A stretch of 64,000 nucleotides of DNA from Haloarcula marina. GTDB taxonomy: Archaea > Halobacteriota > Halobacteria > Halobacteriales > Haloarculaceae. The notes under the pieces are model-generated. The model made no database searches, was not told the origin of the DNA, and saw only the letters and a list, made by a program, of their open reading frames with translations. This document shows positions 52,272 through 62,467 of the stretch, piece by piece; the stretch's first letter is position 1; each line of letters starts with the position of its first letter. A program made the translations under genes and the position numbers. Location: contig NZ_CP100404.1 of the NCBI RefSeq assembly GCF_024218775.1, positions 558,001 to 622,000 on the forward strand. Reading direction: 5' to 3'.

Positions 52272-53299
52272 GGGTCGAACTCGGTCTGTTGGCTCTCGTA
52301 GGTCGGCTCCGGGGTGGCGTGTGCGTCCTTGTACGCCTTCCGGTAGGCGTCGAGTTTCCGCAGTAACAACAGGCCGAATATCGCGTCGTAGACGAGGACG
52401 AACCCGAAGAACGCGACGAGTTGGCTCACGCCGTAGAGGTTCGAGACGAGGAACGTCACCGGTCCGGCGAGCGTGTTGTACGTGGCGTGGATGACCGTCG
52501 CGATGAGCAGGCCCTTCAGGACGATTGGCCCGGCGTCGTCCGGGTTGAACTTCGCCAGTCCGAGGTAGTACCCCGCGAACGCCGAGTAGATGACGTGGCC
52601 GGGTCCGGCCAGCGCCCGCACCGCCGCGATGTCGCTCCCGGCGTCGATGGCGGCGAGCGTCCCGGTAACGACTTCGGTGTTCTGGACGATGTACAGCGCG
52701 TTCTCGATGGTGGCGAAGCCGAGTCCCGCCGCCGCGCCGTACACCGCGCCGTCGATGACCGCGTCGAACCGGTCGTCGCGGAAGGCGTAGAGGCGCACGG
52801 CCAGCAGTTTCACGCTCTCCTCGACGGGGCCGACGACGAGGAAGAAGAAGAACACCATCCCCGCCGGTTCGAACAGGCCGAACCCGGAGCCGATGGCCTG
52901 CACGGGGCCGCCGAGCGCGACGTTCAGCAGGCCCGCGAACCCGGCGAACAGGACGCCGAGCAGGAACGTCCCGACGAGGAGGGTCAGTGGCTCCGTCGTG
53001 GTCACGTCGGCGTACCAGATGTACGCCGCGAGCAGGAGGGCGGGAACGGCAGAGAGCGCCGCGAGACCGGCAAAGAGCGGCTGGACGCCGAGCGCGCCGA
53101 GGCTCCCGAACGCTATCTGCAGCACGAGGATGCCGACGGCGACCAGTACGACCAACACGCGGAGCGTCGACAGGCCCGCGTAGTAGAGCCAGTGCGCGAA
53201 GCGGTCCAACCGGGACCGGACCTCCCAGTTCGCGATTTCGTAGAGGTCCGTCGACCGGTCCGCGTTCGAGGCGACCGGGTCACGCCGTCGCTTTCCCAT
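52268..53299 (-). CDS. PrsW-family intramembrane metalloprotease
   Basis: A 343-residue protein with eight or nine helices after a basic N-terminus. Active-site motifs are visible in order: GPVEESVKLLAV (EES), GLGFATIENALYI (F-x-x-x-E-N), GPGHVIYSAFAGYYLG (H) and VIHATYN (H). PrsW-type proteases cleave membrane regulators such as anti-sigma factors in bacteria; the archaeal substrate is unknown. Confidence 0.85.
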   Translation of the reverse strand: MGKRRRDPVASNADRSTDLYEIANWEVRSRLDRFAHWLYYAGLSTLRVLVVLVAVGILVLQIAFGSLGALGVQPLFAGLAALSAVPALLLAAYIWYADVTTTEPLTLLVGTFLLGVLFAGFAGLLNVALGGPVQAIGSGFGLFEPAGMVFFFFLVVGPVEESVKLLAVRLYAFRDDRFDAVIDGAVYGAAAGLGFATIENALYIVQNTEVVTGTLAAIDAGSDIAAVRALAGPGHVIYSAFAGYYLGLAKFNPDDAGPIVLKGLLIATVIHATYNTLAGPVTFLVSNLYGVSQLVAFFGFVLVYDAIFGLLLLRKLDAYRKAYKDAHATPEPTYESQQTEFDP

Positions 53300-53419
53300 A
53301 GCTCACTCGTGGGGTGGGCGCAACCTAACGGTTTGGCTCCCGACAGCCGTCGCGCCGCCGTCGCCGCAATTCTCCGTGAAGACGAGAAGGTTTTGACAGT
53401 TGCCGACCTACCGCGGGGT

Positions 53420-54013
53420 ATGACGCTACGGGCAGGTGTCCTCGCCGTGCAGGGTGACGTCTCCGAACACGCCGAGGCTATCGAACGGGCCGCAGCGGCC
53501 CACGGCGAGACGGCCGATGTCGTCGAGATACGCAAGTCCGGACTCCTCCCCGACTGTGACGTGCTGTTGATGCCCGGGGGCGAGTCGACGACCATCTCCC
53601 GACTCATCCACCGCGAGGGCATCGCGAGCGAAATCGAGGCCCACGTCGCGGCCGAGAAGCCCGTCTTGGCGACGTGTGCGGGTCTCATCGTCGCCGCCAG
53701 TGACGCCCACGACGACCGGGTGGAGACGCTGAACCTCGTCGACGTGACCGTCGAACGCAACGCCTTCGGCCGACAGAAGGACAGCTTCGAGGCCCCCCTC
53801 GATATCGACGGCCTCGCCTCGCCGTTCCCGGCGGTGTTCATCCGCGCGCCGCTCATCGACTACGTCGCCGACGACGTGGACGTGCTGGCCTCGTGGGACG
53901 ACCGCGCCGTCGCGGTGCGGGACGGCCCCGTCGTCGGCACCTCCTTTCACCCGGAACTCACCGACGACCCGCGCATCCACGACCTGGCTTTCTTCGAGAA
54001 CGTCGAGTCGTAA
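53420..54013 (+). CDS. pdxT: Pyridoxal 5'-phosphate synthase glutaminase subunit
   Basis: A 197-residue class I glutaminase. MTLRAGVLAVQGDVSEHAEA is the typical start, LLMPGGESTTISRL the oxyanion region, PVLATCAGLIVAA holds the nucleophile Cys, and GTSFHPELTDD supplies the catalytic His and Glu. It releases ammonia for PdxS to build vitamin B6. The start is the ATG at 53420. It is followed 42 bases later by hisE. Confidence 0.93.
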   Translation: MTLRAGVLAVQGDVSEHAEAIERAAAAHGETADVVEIRKSGLLPDCDVLLMPGGESTTISRLIHREGIASEIEAHVAAEKPVLATCAGLIVAASDAHDDRVETLNLVDVTVERNAFGRQKDSFEAPLDIDGLASPFPAVFIRAPLIDYVADDVDVLASWDDRAVAVRDGPVVGTSFHPELTDDPRIHDLAFFENVES

Positions 54014-54055
54014 CGCTTCGACGGCCTGAAGGCGGCCGCCGACGACTGGCGGCGT

Positions 54056-54349
54056 ATGGACGACGCCGACGACGTCATCGACGACCTGTTCGCGGTCATC
54101 GAGTCCCGAAAGGAGGAACTGCCGGAGGACTCCTACACCACGTCGCTGTTTACCCACGAGAAAGGCGAGAACGCCGTCTTGGAGAAACTCGGCGAGGAGA
54201 CGACGGAACTGATTCTGGCGGCGAAAGACGACGACCACGAGGAACTGGCCCACGAGGCCGCCGACATCGTCTATCACCTGCTCGTTCTGCTGGCGATGAA
54301 GGACATGGACGTCGAGGACTTGCGGGCGGAGTTGGCCGAGCGACGGTAG
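54056..54349 (+). CDS. hisE: Phosphoribosyl-ATP diphosphatase
   Basis: A 97-residue MazG-like protein. The metal-binding EKLGEETTELILAAKDDD and the following EAADIVYHLLVLLAM match HisE exactly, as does the early SYTTSLFTHEKGENAVLEKL. It removes pyrophosphate from phosphoribosyl-ATP in the second step of histidine synthesis. Encoded apart from other his genes here. Confidence 0.93.
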   Translation: MDDADDVIDDLFAVIESRKEELPEDSYTTSLFTHEKGENAVLEKLGEETTELILAAKDDDHEELAHEAADIVYHLLVLLAMKDMDVEDLRAELAERR

Positions 54350-54501
54350 CGAGGGACCGAGCGACCCGTGAGCAGCGAGACGCCGAGCCACGCGGGTGGT
54401 CTCGACACGACGCGGGGAACGGAGTGAGTCACTGAGCAGGAGGCACTGTTCTCGGCGACCGCGGCGGTACAATTAAGTTGACACTACGTGCCCACACAGG
54501 C

Positions 54502-55254
54502 ATGAGTGGGAACACGATACGGGGGACGATAGCTGGGATGGCGCGCCGGGCGAACCCGGCCTTTGCGGGCGGCGTCGTCGGCGTCTCGATTCTCGCCCTC
54601 GTCTACGCCACTACGGTCGCGTCGGTACAGCACCACACCTACGTCCACGTCATGGCGGGCCTGCTGTGGACGGGGACGGACATCTTCATCGGCGCCGTCC
54701 TCGGACCGGTCATCGGCGGCCTCGGGGAGGAGGAGAGCGCCGCCGTCTTCGAGCGACTGACGCCCAAGACGGCCTTCTTCCTCCCGTCGATGGCGTTCCT
54801 GACCATCGCTGGCGGCCTGACGCTCGCGCTCCGTCTCGGCATCTTCCCGCACTCGGGGTCGTGGCTGGCGCTGTTCACCGCGGCGAACGTCGTCCCAATC
54901 CTGCTGTTGCTGGGGTGGCGGCTGAACGCGTGGTCCGATTGGCGCTGGCGGGCCGCGTTCGCCGTCGGCACCGTCGGGTCGCTGGCGTGGGTGGCGACGA
55001 CCATCGGCCAGTTCCAGATGACCTCGCCCGCCATCGCCGTCGCTCTCGTTCTCGTCACCGTCCTCTCGGTGCAGGGCTTTGGCTTCCTGATGCCCGGCGA
55101 AATCCGCATCTACCGGCAGATGACTTCCGCCGCGCCCGACGCGAGCGTTATCTCGGCCATCGGCCAGCAGAACGCCATGCTCGGCGGCGTGCAGGGACTC
55201 GTCCAACTCCTGCTCATCCTCGACATGGTGTACCTGCGCTACGGCGGGTTCTGA
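54502..55254 (+). CDS. Integral membrane protein of unknown function
   Basis: A 250-residue protein with about seven helices. The first ~25 residues are hydrophilic and basic. Conserved-looking polar residues lie within helices: VQHHTYVHVMAGLLWTGTDI (several His, Trp, Asp) and KTAFFLPSMAFLTIAGGLTL. The His-x-x-x-Gly-x-x-Trp-x-Gly pattern recalls DUF2269/CopD-type heme or metal membrane proteins, but this is only a resemblance. ATG at 54502; a TTG upstream at 54478 is less likely. Confidence 0.65.
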   Translation: MSGNTIRGTIAGMARRANPAFAGGVVGVSILALVYATTVASVQHHTYVHVMAGLLWTGTDIFIGAVLGPVIGGLGEEESAAVFERLTPKTAFFLPSMAFLTIAGGLTLALRLGIFPHSGSWLALFTAANVVPILLLLGWRLNAWSDWRWRAAFAVGTVGSLAWVATTIGQFQMTSPAIAVALVLVTVLSVQGFGFLMPGEIRIYRQMTSAAPDASVISAIGQQNAMLGGVQGLVQLLLILDMVYLRYGGF

Positions 55255-55256
55255 GA

Positions 55257-55574
55257 CTACTTCTCGACCGGGGCGAACCTGTGTCGGACGACCTCGCTGT
55301 CGTCGTCCCACTCGAACTCGTCGTGGACGCGTTTCAGTCGCTCCCGGTAGGCCGCTAAGTCCTCCGACCCCTCGCGCTGGGCGTCCTCGTCGGTCATATC
55401 GCCGAGCGTCCGTTCGGTCACGTCGGTCACCTCGAACGTCTGGCCGTCGATATCGAACGTGTCGCCCTCGTCGGCGTAGCGGTGGCCGCGGTGCATCTGG
55501 GTGACCCGGCCCGCGGCGGCCATCTGCTGGACGTGCTCGTTGGGCAGAATCTCGCTGGCGTCGATGTGTGCCAT
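55257..55574 (-). CDS. ASCH-domain protein
   Basis: A 105-residue protein: MAHIDASEILPNEHVQQMAA, then GRVTQMHRGHRYADEGDTFD, TFEVTDVTERTLGDMTDEDA and REGSEDLAAYRERL. The beta-barrel with G-x-K/R-xxHRGxxYADEGDxF and DVxxRxLxDxTDEDA is that of haloarchaeal ASCH-domain proteins, which are thought to bind RNA or modified nucleotides. Convergent with the preceding membrane protein; the stops are 2 bases apart. Confidence 0.8.
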   Translation of the reverse strand: MAHIDASEILPNEHVQQMAAAGRVTQMHRGHRYADEGDTFDIDGQTFEVTDVTERTLGDMTDEDAQREGSEDLAAYRERLKRVHDEFEWDDDSEVVRHRFAPVEK

Positions 55575-55703
55575 ACCGAGACTGGGGGACGGAGGCGGAA
55601 AAACGTGGCTCGCAACTGGTTGGGGGCGACCGCCACGCACACGTCTCACACGCCTGTCACCGATTGGACGCGCTTTTACGCCCCGGCCGTCTACACCGCC
55701 GCA

Positions 55704-56702
55704 ATGAGCCATCCTTTCGAGAATCTACCCACGACGCCGACATCTGAGGAGGTACTGGACAAGGCGTTCTCGCGGGCGAAGCGCGCGGGCGGTGCGAAAG
55801 AGGGCGTCGAAGCGCAGCAGTCGATGCTGATGACGGCCTCGAACATCGTCTCTGACAACCTCCAGAACGTCGCCCAGTCGTGGCCGACCATCGACGACTT
55901 GGACCCCTTCTACGTCGAACTGGCCGACGCCGTCCTCGGCGAGGCCTACCCCGCCGAGAAAGACGACGGTATCGACGCGCTGAAACAGCACCTTTCGGCG
56001 GTTTCGTGGGCGGGCCGGAAGACCAAGGAGATTCGCCAGGAGTACGAGAGCCGCCTCGTCCGGGGCGACAAGGACACGGCGCGGAAACTCCGCAAGCAGG
56101 CGTTCGCCCGCATCGCGGACATCGTCGAAGAGATTTCGGACGACCTCGCGGCCGTCTCGACGGCGCGGGACGCCCTGAAGGTGCTCCCGGACATCCGACC
56201 GGACGAACCCGCCATCGTCGTCGCGGGGTACCCGAACGTCGGGAAGTCCTCGTTCGTCAACCGCGTCACCCGCGCCGACAACGAAATCGCCTCGTACCCC
56301 TTTACCACGACCCAGATTCGCGTCGGCCACTTCGAGGACCAGCGCATCCGCTACCAACTCGTAGACACGCCGGGACTGCTCGACCGACCGCCGGAGGACC
56401 GCAACGAAATCGAATCGCAGGCGGTCAGCGCCTTGGAACACCTCGCGGACGCCGTCCTCGTGCTGGTCGACCCGAGCGAGGAGTGTGGCTACCCGCTCTC
56501 CCAGCAACTGGATCTCCGGGACGACATCGAGTCGCGCTTCGACGCGCCGGTGCTGACCATCGCCAACAAGAGCGACCGCTCGACCGACGTCGTGGCCGAC
56601 CACTACATGAGCGTCACCGAAGACGACAACGTCGACGCCGTGTTGCAGGCGGCCATCGACGCCGTCGGCTACGAAATCGAACTCCCGTTCGACGACGAGT
56701 AA
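55704..56702 (+). CDS. NOG1-family GTPase
   Basis: A 332-residue GTPase. The ~160-residue N-terminal helical domain (FENLPTTPTSEEVLDKAFSR, SWAGRKTKEIRQEYESRL) precedes the G domain: P-loop GYPNVGKSS, switch I region SYPFTTTQIRVGHFEDQ, G3 VDTPGLLDRPPEDRN and G4 NKSD. NOG1 and relatives act in large-subunit ribosome assembly. Length and order match archaeal members. ATG at 55704. Confidence 0.9.
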   Translation: MSHPFENLPTTPTSEEVLDKAFSRAKRAGGAKEGVEAQQSMLMTASNIVSDNLQNVAQSWPTIDDLDPFYVELADAVLGEAYPAEKDDGIDALKQHLSAVSWAGRKTKEIRQEYESRLVRGDKDTARKLRKQAFARIADIVEEISDDLAAVSTARDALKVLPDIRPDEPAIVVAGYPNVGKSSFVNRVTRADNEIASYPFTTTQIRVGHFEDQRIRYQLVDTPGLLDRPPEDRNEIESQAVSALEHLADAVLVLVDPSEECGYPLSQQLDLRDDIESRFDAPVLTIANKSDRSTDVVADHYMSVTEDDNVDAVLQAAIDAVGYEIELPFDDE

Positions 56703-56709
56703 GCGCGGG

Positions 56710-57690
56710 TCAGCCGAGTATCCCCGCGAGGCCGAGCGCCCACCGGACCATCTCGGAGGCGGCGAACAGCGCCCCTTCGAGTCGGGAGAGTACCCGTCCG
56801 GTCCACAGCGCCGCGACCACGACGACGGAGAGCGCGCCAAGCCACAGCAGCGTCGTCGTCACCGTCCCGCTCGCCGCCAAGGGGCGGACGACGGCCGCGA
56901 TGCCGACGATACCCGTGATGTTGTAGATGTTACTGCCGACGACGTTCCCGACAGAGACGCCGAGGCTGCCGCGCCGAATCGCCACCAGCGAGACGGCGAA
57001 CTCCGGGGTCGAGGTTCCGGCCGCGACGATGGTCCCCCCGATGACCCACTCGGAGATGCCCGCGCCGCGGGCCAGTGCCGACGCCGCGAGGACCATGTAG
57101 TCGCCGCTGACGAGGACGAGTGCCAGCCCCGCGACCAACAGCAGTGCGTCCCGGCCGCGGAAGGCGACCCGGTCGGTGACCGCTCGCGTCACCGCTTCGT
57201 CGGACGCCGACGGCGTTTCCCCGCCTGCCGACTGTCCGCTCCGGAGCAGGTACGCGGTGTAGGCGACGAACAATCCGGCCAGCAGCGCGCCTTCGAGTCG
57301 GGTCACCGTCCCGTCGAACAGGACGATGCTACCGAGGAGGGTGCTGACGAGTAGTGCGAGGCCATCACGACGGACCAGTGACTCGGCAATCGGGAGCGCC
57401 CGAATCAGCGAGACGGTGCCGAGGATGAACGCGAGGTTGTAGATGTTCGACCCGAGGACGTTCGCCACGGCGATGTCGCCCAATCCCTTGAGCGCGGCGT
57501 CGACGGAGACGGCCAGTTCCGGGGTCGACGTTCCGGCGGCGACGATGGTCAGTCCGATGGTGAGGTCCGACAAGCCGAACCGGCGGGCGAGTCGGACGAC
57601 GGCGTCCACGAGGAGTCGCGCTCCGACCCACAACCCGAGGACCGACAGGACGATGACGCCGACTTGGACGAGCGGACCACCTGCGACCAT
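56710..57690 (-). CDS. Calcium/sodium antiporter (CaCA family)
   Basis: A 326-residue protein with ten helices in two inverted halves. The ion-binding alpha repeats are visible: TIVAAGTSTPELAVSVDAAL with NVLGSNIYN, and TIVAAGTSTPEFAVSLVAIR with NVVGSNIYN. The Glu in each TSTPE binds cations. The two halves are joined by a hydrophilic linker (GGETPSASDEAVTRAVTD). It exchanges calcium for sodium or protons. The start at 57690 excludes an N-terminal extension that looks non-native. Confidence 0.92.
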   Translation of the reverse strand: MVAGGPLVQVGVIVLSVLGLWVGARLLVDAVVRLARRFGLSDLTIGLTIVAAGTSTPELAVSVDAALKGLGDIAVANVLGSNIYNLAFILGTVSLIRALPIAESLVRRDGLALLVSTLLGSIVLFDGTVTRLEGALLAGLFVAYTAYLLRSGQSAGGETPSASDEAVTRAVTDRVAFRGRDALLLVAGLALVLVSGDYMVLAASALARGAGISEWVIGGTIVAAGTSTPEFAVSLVAIRRGSLGVSVGNVVGSNIYNITGIVGIAAVVRPLAASGTVTTTLLWLGALSVVVVAALWTGRVLSRLEGALFAASEMVRWALGLAGILG

Positions 57691-57764
57691 GCTGTGGGTG
57701 CTACCGGTGGCGGAAAAATGAAACTTCGTCCCCAAAGGGTTGGGGAGCGGCCGTAGTCCGTCGC

Positions 57765-58478
57765 CTATCCGAGTTCGTAGGTCACCGACACCGTCGCGTC
57801 GACGGTCACGGGTCCGGGCGAGATGGTCGTGCTCCCGCCAGCGTCGGCGGCCATCGCCGCTTCCGTGCGGACGACGTAGCGCCCGCTGTCGCTGGTCTGG
57901 ATGGTCAACACGCCGTCGACGGACCGGCCCTCGGCGCTGGCGACCGCTTCGGCGTCACTGCGGGCGCGGTCCATCGCCGTCGTCAAGGCCTCCTCGCGGG
58001 CGGCCTGCCGGGTCTCTTCGCTCAGTTCGTAGCGGATACCCTCGACGCGGTCCGCACCGGCGTCGACGGCGGCGTCGATGAGATTCCCGACCGAGTCCAC
58101 GTCGCCGGTTTCGGCCTCGACGGTGTGGACGGCGACGTAGCCGACCTGTTCACGCCCCATCTCGGTGCGCTCGTACTCGGGGTAGATGCTGAACCGCGAG
58201 GAGGTGACGTTCGCGCCCGCATCATCGAGGGCCTCCTGGACGGCGTCGGCGTCGCCGCTCAGGTTGTTCCGCGCTTCGGCGGCCGTCTCGCCGCGGCCGA
58301 CGGCGGCGACGGTGACCGTCGCTCGGTCCGGTGCGCGTTCGACCGTCGCGTCGGCGCTGACGCTGACGGTGGCGTTCTCCGTCGACTGGACACCGCCGCT
58401 GTCTGCGAGTGCGAACCCGACGCCACCGGCCAGCAGGATGGCCAGTGCGCCCGCGACTGCGAGTGGTTTGGATACCAT
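57765..58478 (-). CDS. SIMPL-domain (DUF541) exported protein
   Basis: A 237-residue protein with one N-terminal helix (PLAVAGALAILLAGGVGFAL) that is a signal anchor or signal peptide. The SIMPL domain runs from about residue 37: VSVSADATVERAPDRATVTV, LDDAGANVTSSRFSIYPEYE and LSEETRQAAREEALTTAMDR (the conserved Arg/Ala/Asp helix), ending with GPVTVDATVSVTYEL. Function is unclear; related bacterial proteins are periplasmic. Confidence 0.85.
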   Translation of the reverse strand: MVSKPLAVAGALAILLAGGVGFALADSGGVQSTENATVSVSADATVERAPDRATVTVAAVGRGETAAEARNNLSGDADAVQEALDDAGANVTSSRFSIYPEYERTEMGREQVGYVAVHTVEAETGDVDSVGNLIDAAVDAGADRVEGIRYELSEETRQAAREEALTTAMDRARSDAEAVASAEGRSVDGVLTIQTSDSGRYVVRTEAAMAADAGGSTTISPGPVTVDATVSVTYELG

Positions 58479-58539
58479 ACCACTACGGACGCGACGCTCC
58501 GTATTTATGTCGTCGAACGTTCAAAACCGGATTTGAGCG

Positions 58540-59820
58540 TCAGTCCGTGCGCTGGACGACGACGTAGTGGACCTCGGTCGACACGTCCCGACCCGCGGCC
58601 TCGTCGGCCACCGCGTCGAGTTCGCCGACCAGATTCGGTTGGTCTGCGTCGGGTGGGATGCCGACGGTGACGACGACGCGGCGCGGTTGCTGGAAGATGA
58701 CGGTGTTGGTCTGTTCGACCGTCACGTCGAGGACGCGCACCGGCGGGTCGACGCTCTCCTCGATGCTCGCCTGTATCTCGGATTCGGTCGTCGCCCGCTG
58801 GTACGAGTCGAGGGTGACGCCGCCGAGGAAGGCCGAGAGGACGAGGATAGCGGCCACGAGGACGCCGATGCGTTTTATCGTCGCCGCGCGGGCGCTGTCC
58901 TCTCGGAACCAGTGTTCGGGCCGATAGCCCTGGTACCACAGGCCGACGAGGACGGCGAGGTTGATGGAGAGGACGTTCACTAGCAGGAGGACGCCCGACC
59001 CGAGGCTGACCAGCGGTTCGCCCCACGCGATACCGATACCGACCGTCGCGGCGGGCGGGATGAGCGCCACGGCAATCATCACGCCGACCAGCGCCGTCGA
59101 GACGCCGGACGTGAGGCTGATGACGCCCGCCGCACCCGCCCCCAACGCGACGACCAACGAGAGGAAGTCCGGCGCGATGCGTTCGCGTATCTGCCCGACC
59201 GACGTGACGTCGGCGATAGGCGGGATGACGTTGGCCGTCCGGACGACCAGTGCGAACACCGTCCCGCTGGCGATGGCCAACACGAGGCCGAACGCCTGCA
59301 GTTTGACCCCGCGTCTGAACAGTTCTTGGTCGTCGACCACCGTGCCGACGTTGGCGGTCATCGCCGGGCCGATGAGCGGCGCGATGACCATCGACCCGAC
59401 GACGACGGCCGGTGAGTCCAGTAGGAGACCGGCCGTGGCGATGACCGCGCTGATGACGGTCATGATGGCGTAGGTGGGCAGCGACGGCGCGAGTTCGTTG
59501 GCCTTCGAAGTCAGTTCCTCGCGGGCGATACGGTCCTCGTCTTCCTCCTCTGCGTAGCGCTCTTCGAGTTCGTCGAACTGCCGAGAGATGACGGTGTTGG
59601 CGTCGACGACGACGGTGTAGGTGTCGTCGTTGATACCGACCTCGCGGAGCGCTTCGAGGACGGGTTCCAGCGCGTTCGTCGGTAGCGGAAACTCGACGAT
59701 GATGGCGATGTCCCGGCCGCTGTCTTCGGCGCTGACGACGTAGTCGATGCCCTCGTCGTCCAACACGCTGAGTGCGGCCTCGCGCTTGCCCGTCGGGACC
59801 GAGAGGTGGACTAGACGCAC
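58540..59820 (-). CDS. DUF389 (TIGR00341) family membrane protein
   Basis: A 426-residue protein. Residues 1-80 form an alpha/beta domain (RLVHLSVPTGKREAALSVLD). Six or more helices follow, with the family signature LPTYAIMTVISAVIATAGLL, SPAVVVGSMVIAPLIGPAMT and ALIPPAATVGIGIAWGEPLV. A soluble C-terminal domain ends the protein. Function unknown. The likely start is the GTG at 59820, because the homologous region begins there and no ATG is close by. Confidence 0.83.
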   Translation of the reverse strand: MRLVHLSVPTGKREAALSVLDDEGIDYVVSAEDSGRDIAIIVEFPLPTNALEPVLEALREVGINDDTYTVVVDANTVISRQFDELEERYAEEEDEDRIAREELTSKANELAPSLPTYAIMTVISAVIATAGLLLDSPAVVVGSMVIAPLIGPAMTANVGTVVDDQELFRRGVKLQAFGLVLAIASGTVFALVVRTANVIPPIADVTSVGQIRERIAPDFLSLVVALGAGAAGVISLTSGVSTALVGVMIAVALIPPAATVGIGIAWGEPLVSLGSGVLLLVNVLSINLAVLVGLWYQGYRPEHWFREDSARAATIKRIGVLVAAILVLSAFLGGVTLDSYQRATTESEIQASIEESVDPPVRVLDVTVEQTNTVIFQQPRRVVVTVGIPPDADQPNLVGELDAVADEAAGRDVSTEVHYVVVQRTD

Positions 59821-59911
59821 GGCTATCGGTGAGTGGGCGGCGGACAAAAAGGCGGGTGATGCGGCGGACGCGAACTGACGCGCTTTTCCCCGTCGGCACT
59901 GTATCGGGGGT

Positions 59912-60529
59912 ATGTTCGACGAACGCCCGAACCGGGACGCCGAGGTAGTTCTCGTCGGCCGGTCCAACGTCGGGAAGTCGACGCTGATGCGCGAACTCAC
60001 CGGCCACACGTTCGACACCGGTCAACGGCCCGGCGTCACCCGCAGTCCCAACCACTACGACTGGGCCGGTCCCGACTTCGTCCTGACGGACCTCCCTGGC
60101 TTCGGATTCATGAAAGGGGTTCCCGACGAGGTTCGCGAGCAGATAAAGACCGACGTTGTCCGCTACGTCGAGGCCAACGCCGACAAGATTCTCGTCGGCA
60201 TCCTCGTCGTCGACGGGAAGTCCGTCATCGACATCATCGACCGCCACAGCGGTCCCGACGAGATTCCCCACGACGTTGAGATGTTCCACTTCCTGCGGGA
60301 GGTGGGTATCGAACCCGTCGTCGCCGTCAACAAGATGGACAAGGTCGACGACGAGGACGAACGGCTGAACGACCTGTGTGACCGTCTGGGCCTGTATCCG
60401 CCGTGGCAACAGTGGCAGGAGACGGTCGCCCCCATCTCGGCGAAACGCGGCAACATCGACGCCCTGACCGAAGCGGTCCGCCACCACCTGCACGAAGCGG
60501 AGCGCGACGACCTGTTCCAGTTCTTCTGA
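59912..60529 (+). CDS. engB: EngB-type GTPase
   Basis: A 205-residue small GTPase. [20 protein letters not shown] is the P-loop, [15 protein letters not shown] the switch I region, [20 protein letters not shown] the G3 region and [15 protein letters not shown] the G4. EngB/YsxC proteins work in large-subunit ribosome assembly. Divergent from the DUF389 gene. Confidence 0.9.
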   Translation: MFDERPNRDAEVVLVGRSNVGKSTLMRELTGHTFDTGQRPGVTRSPNHYDWAGPDFVLTDLPGFGFMKGVPDEVREQIKTDVVRYVEANADKILVGILVVDGKSVIDIIDRHSGPDEIPHDVEMFHFLREVGIEPVVAVNKMDKVDDEDERLNDLCDRLGLYPPWQQWQETVAPISAKRGNIDALTEAVRHHLHEAERDDLFQFF

Positions 60530-60590
60530 ACCGACCTCGTTCCCGCTCGGATGGCCTGCGGCCATCACGGCAACAACGTCGATGACAAAG

Positions 60591-60617
60591 GCCGTGCCTC
60601 ACTCCGTTCGGCACGGC
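60591..60617. terminator. Hairpin between convergent genes
   Basis: An 8-bp perfect stem (GCCGTGCC / GGCACGGC) with an 11-base loop, between engB and the convergent histidine kinase gene. A weaker ATGGCCTGCGGCCAT hairpin lies just before it. There is no long T run, so terminator function is tentative. Confidence 0.3.
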
Positions 60618-60642
60618 ACGACAGAGTGGCCGCACCGCCTGC

Positions 60643-62004
60643 TCACACCCACATCTCGACGTTCTCGATGTCGAACCGAACCGACCTCTCGGCGGTGTCG
60701 GTGAGCGACAGCGACCAGCCGTGGTCTTCCGCGACGGTTCGGGCGATGTAGAGACCGAATCCGGTGTTGCCGTCGACGGTCGTGTACCCGGCGTCGAAGA
60801 CGCGTTCCGGCGGGTCGGCGTCGATTGCTCGCCCGTCGTTCTCGACGAAGAAGCCGGTCGGCGTCGTGCCGACGGTGATGGTGACCGCCTGCCCGCCGTG
60901 TGCGATGGCGTTCTGAAACAGGAACTGGAGGAGGAGACTCACGGCCTCCTGGTCGGCCATGAGTCGCGAGTCACAGGCGATTTCGAGCGTCGCCGCCTCG
61001 TCGGCCAACGTGTCCCAGACCTCGCGACTCAGGCGCGAGAGCCACACCGGCTTCTGTTCGCCAGCGTCGTGTTCTCTGGTGGATAGTTGGACGACGGTGT
61101 CGACGAGCGAGGAGATGCGAGCGAGCGAGTCGTCGATGGGGGCGATTTGGGAATCGCCGTCGTCGAGCAGTTCGAGACGACCGTGAGCGATTTGGAGTTC
61201 GTTGCGGAACTCGTGGGCGGCCACGAGAGCGACTTTCACCATCCGCTCGTGCTGGCGGCGCAACTCGTGTTCGCGGTTCTTTCGGGCGGTGATGTCCCGC
61301 GTCAGGCCGACCAGTCCACGAATATCGCCGTCGGCGTCGTACCACGGAACCTTCCGCGTCCGGACGTACGAAGCGTCGAGGTCCAGAAACTCCTCGACGT
61401 CGATGCGCTCCGTCTCCCTGCGGATGACGTCCATCTCGTCCTGATAGGCGGCCTCGGCGTGCTCGGTCGCCAACTCCGACACCTCGGGGTCCGTGCGGCC
61501 GATTCGGTCGGTCGGTTCGTTGAACCCCCGCCCCATCAGGACGTGCCTCGCGCGCTCGTCTTTCGCGTAGAGGTGGTCTGGCATCTCGTTGAACAACGAG
61601 AGCAACAGCGTCTCCATCGGCGACGGCTCTCGGCCCGCGACGGCGGGCGTCTCGCATCGGAGACTGTCGTGAACAGCCTCGGCGACGGCGGTCGATCCGA
61701 CCGCCGCGTCGACGGCCCGCACGTCACCGTCGGTCCGGACCGTCGCAGTATCGGTCCCGACGATGACCACCGGGAGGTCCGGAAACAGCGTCGTGACGCC
61801 GTGGGCGATGTCCGCGCCGGGTCGCCCGTCGACGTTCGCCGGAAGCACCAAACAGTGATAGACGCCGTTCGTCAGTTCGTCGAACACGTCGTTCGCGTCC
61901 GCCAATCGCGTGACCGACGCGCCGTCGACAGCCAGTCCCGTTTCGAGTTCACCCGCCGAGTCGCCGCTGACCACGAGTATCGAGTCCCCCTCACCCTTGC
62001 CCAT
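60643..62004 (-). CDS. PAS-domain histidine kinase
   Basis: A 453-residue cytoplasmic signalling kinase with no membrane segment. Residues 1-115 look like a degenerate receiver domain (SILVVSGDSAGELETGLAVD). A PAS domain spans ~125-240 (FNEMPDHLYAKDERARHVLM, VPWYDADGDIRGLVGLTRDI). The dimerisation helix has the phospho-His box AAHEFRNELQIAHGRLELL. The ATPase domain carries QFLFQNAIAHGG (N box), ENDGRAID and TGFGLYIARTVAEDHGW (G2 region). No response regulator lies next to it. The signal is unknown; haloarchaea have many such orphan kinases. Confidence 0.87.
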   Translation of the reverse strand: MGKGEGDSILVVSGDSAGELETGLAVDGASVTRLADANDVFDELTNGVYHCLVLPANVDGRPGADIAHGVTTLFPDLPVVIVGTDTATVRTDGDVRAVDAAVGSTAVAEAVHDSLRCETPAVAGREPSPMETLLLSLFNEMPDHLYAKDERARHVLMGRGFNEPTDRIGRTDPEVSELATEHAEAAYQDEMDVIRRETERIDVEEFLDLDASYVRTRKVPWYDADGDIRGLVGLTRDITARKNREHELRRQHERMVKVALVAAHEFRNELQIAHGRLELLDDGDSQIAPIDDSLARISSLVDTVVQLSTREHDAGEQKPVWLSRLSREVWDTLADEAATLEIACDSRLMADQEAVSLLLQFLFQNAIAHGGQAVTITVGTTPTGFFVENDGRAIDADPPERVFDAGYTTVDGNTGFGLYIARTVAEDHGWSLSLTDTAERSVRFDIENVEMWV

Positions 62005-62119
62005 GTATATACCATACTAATATTTGGGTACGTTACTGTTTCGGCCGGTTTGTGGGTCTGTTCGCCACTGTCGGCACTCACGGGGACACTCTCGATAGAA
62101 CCGTCCGACGGGGAGGTGT

Positions 62120-62440
<321 letters not shown>

Positions 62441-62467
62441 TTAAACACTGTCGGGCGAAAGCGGGGC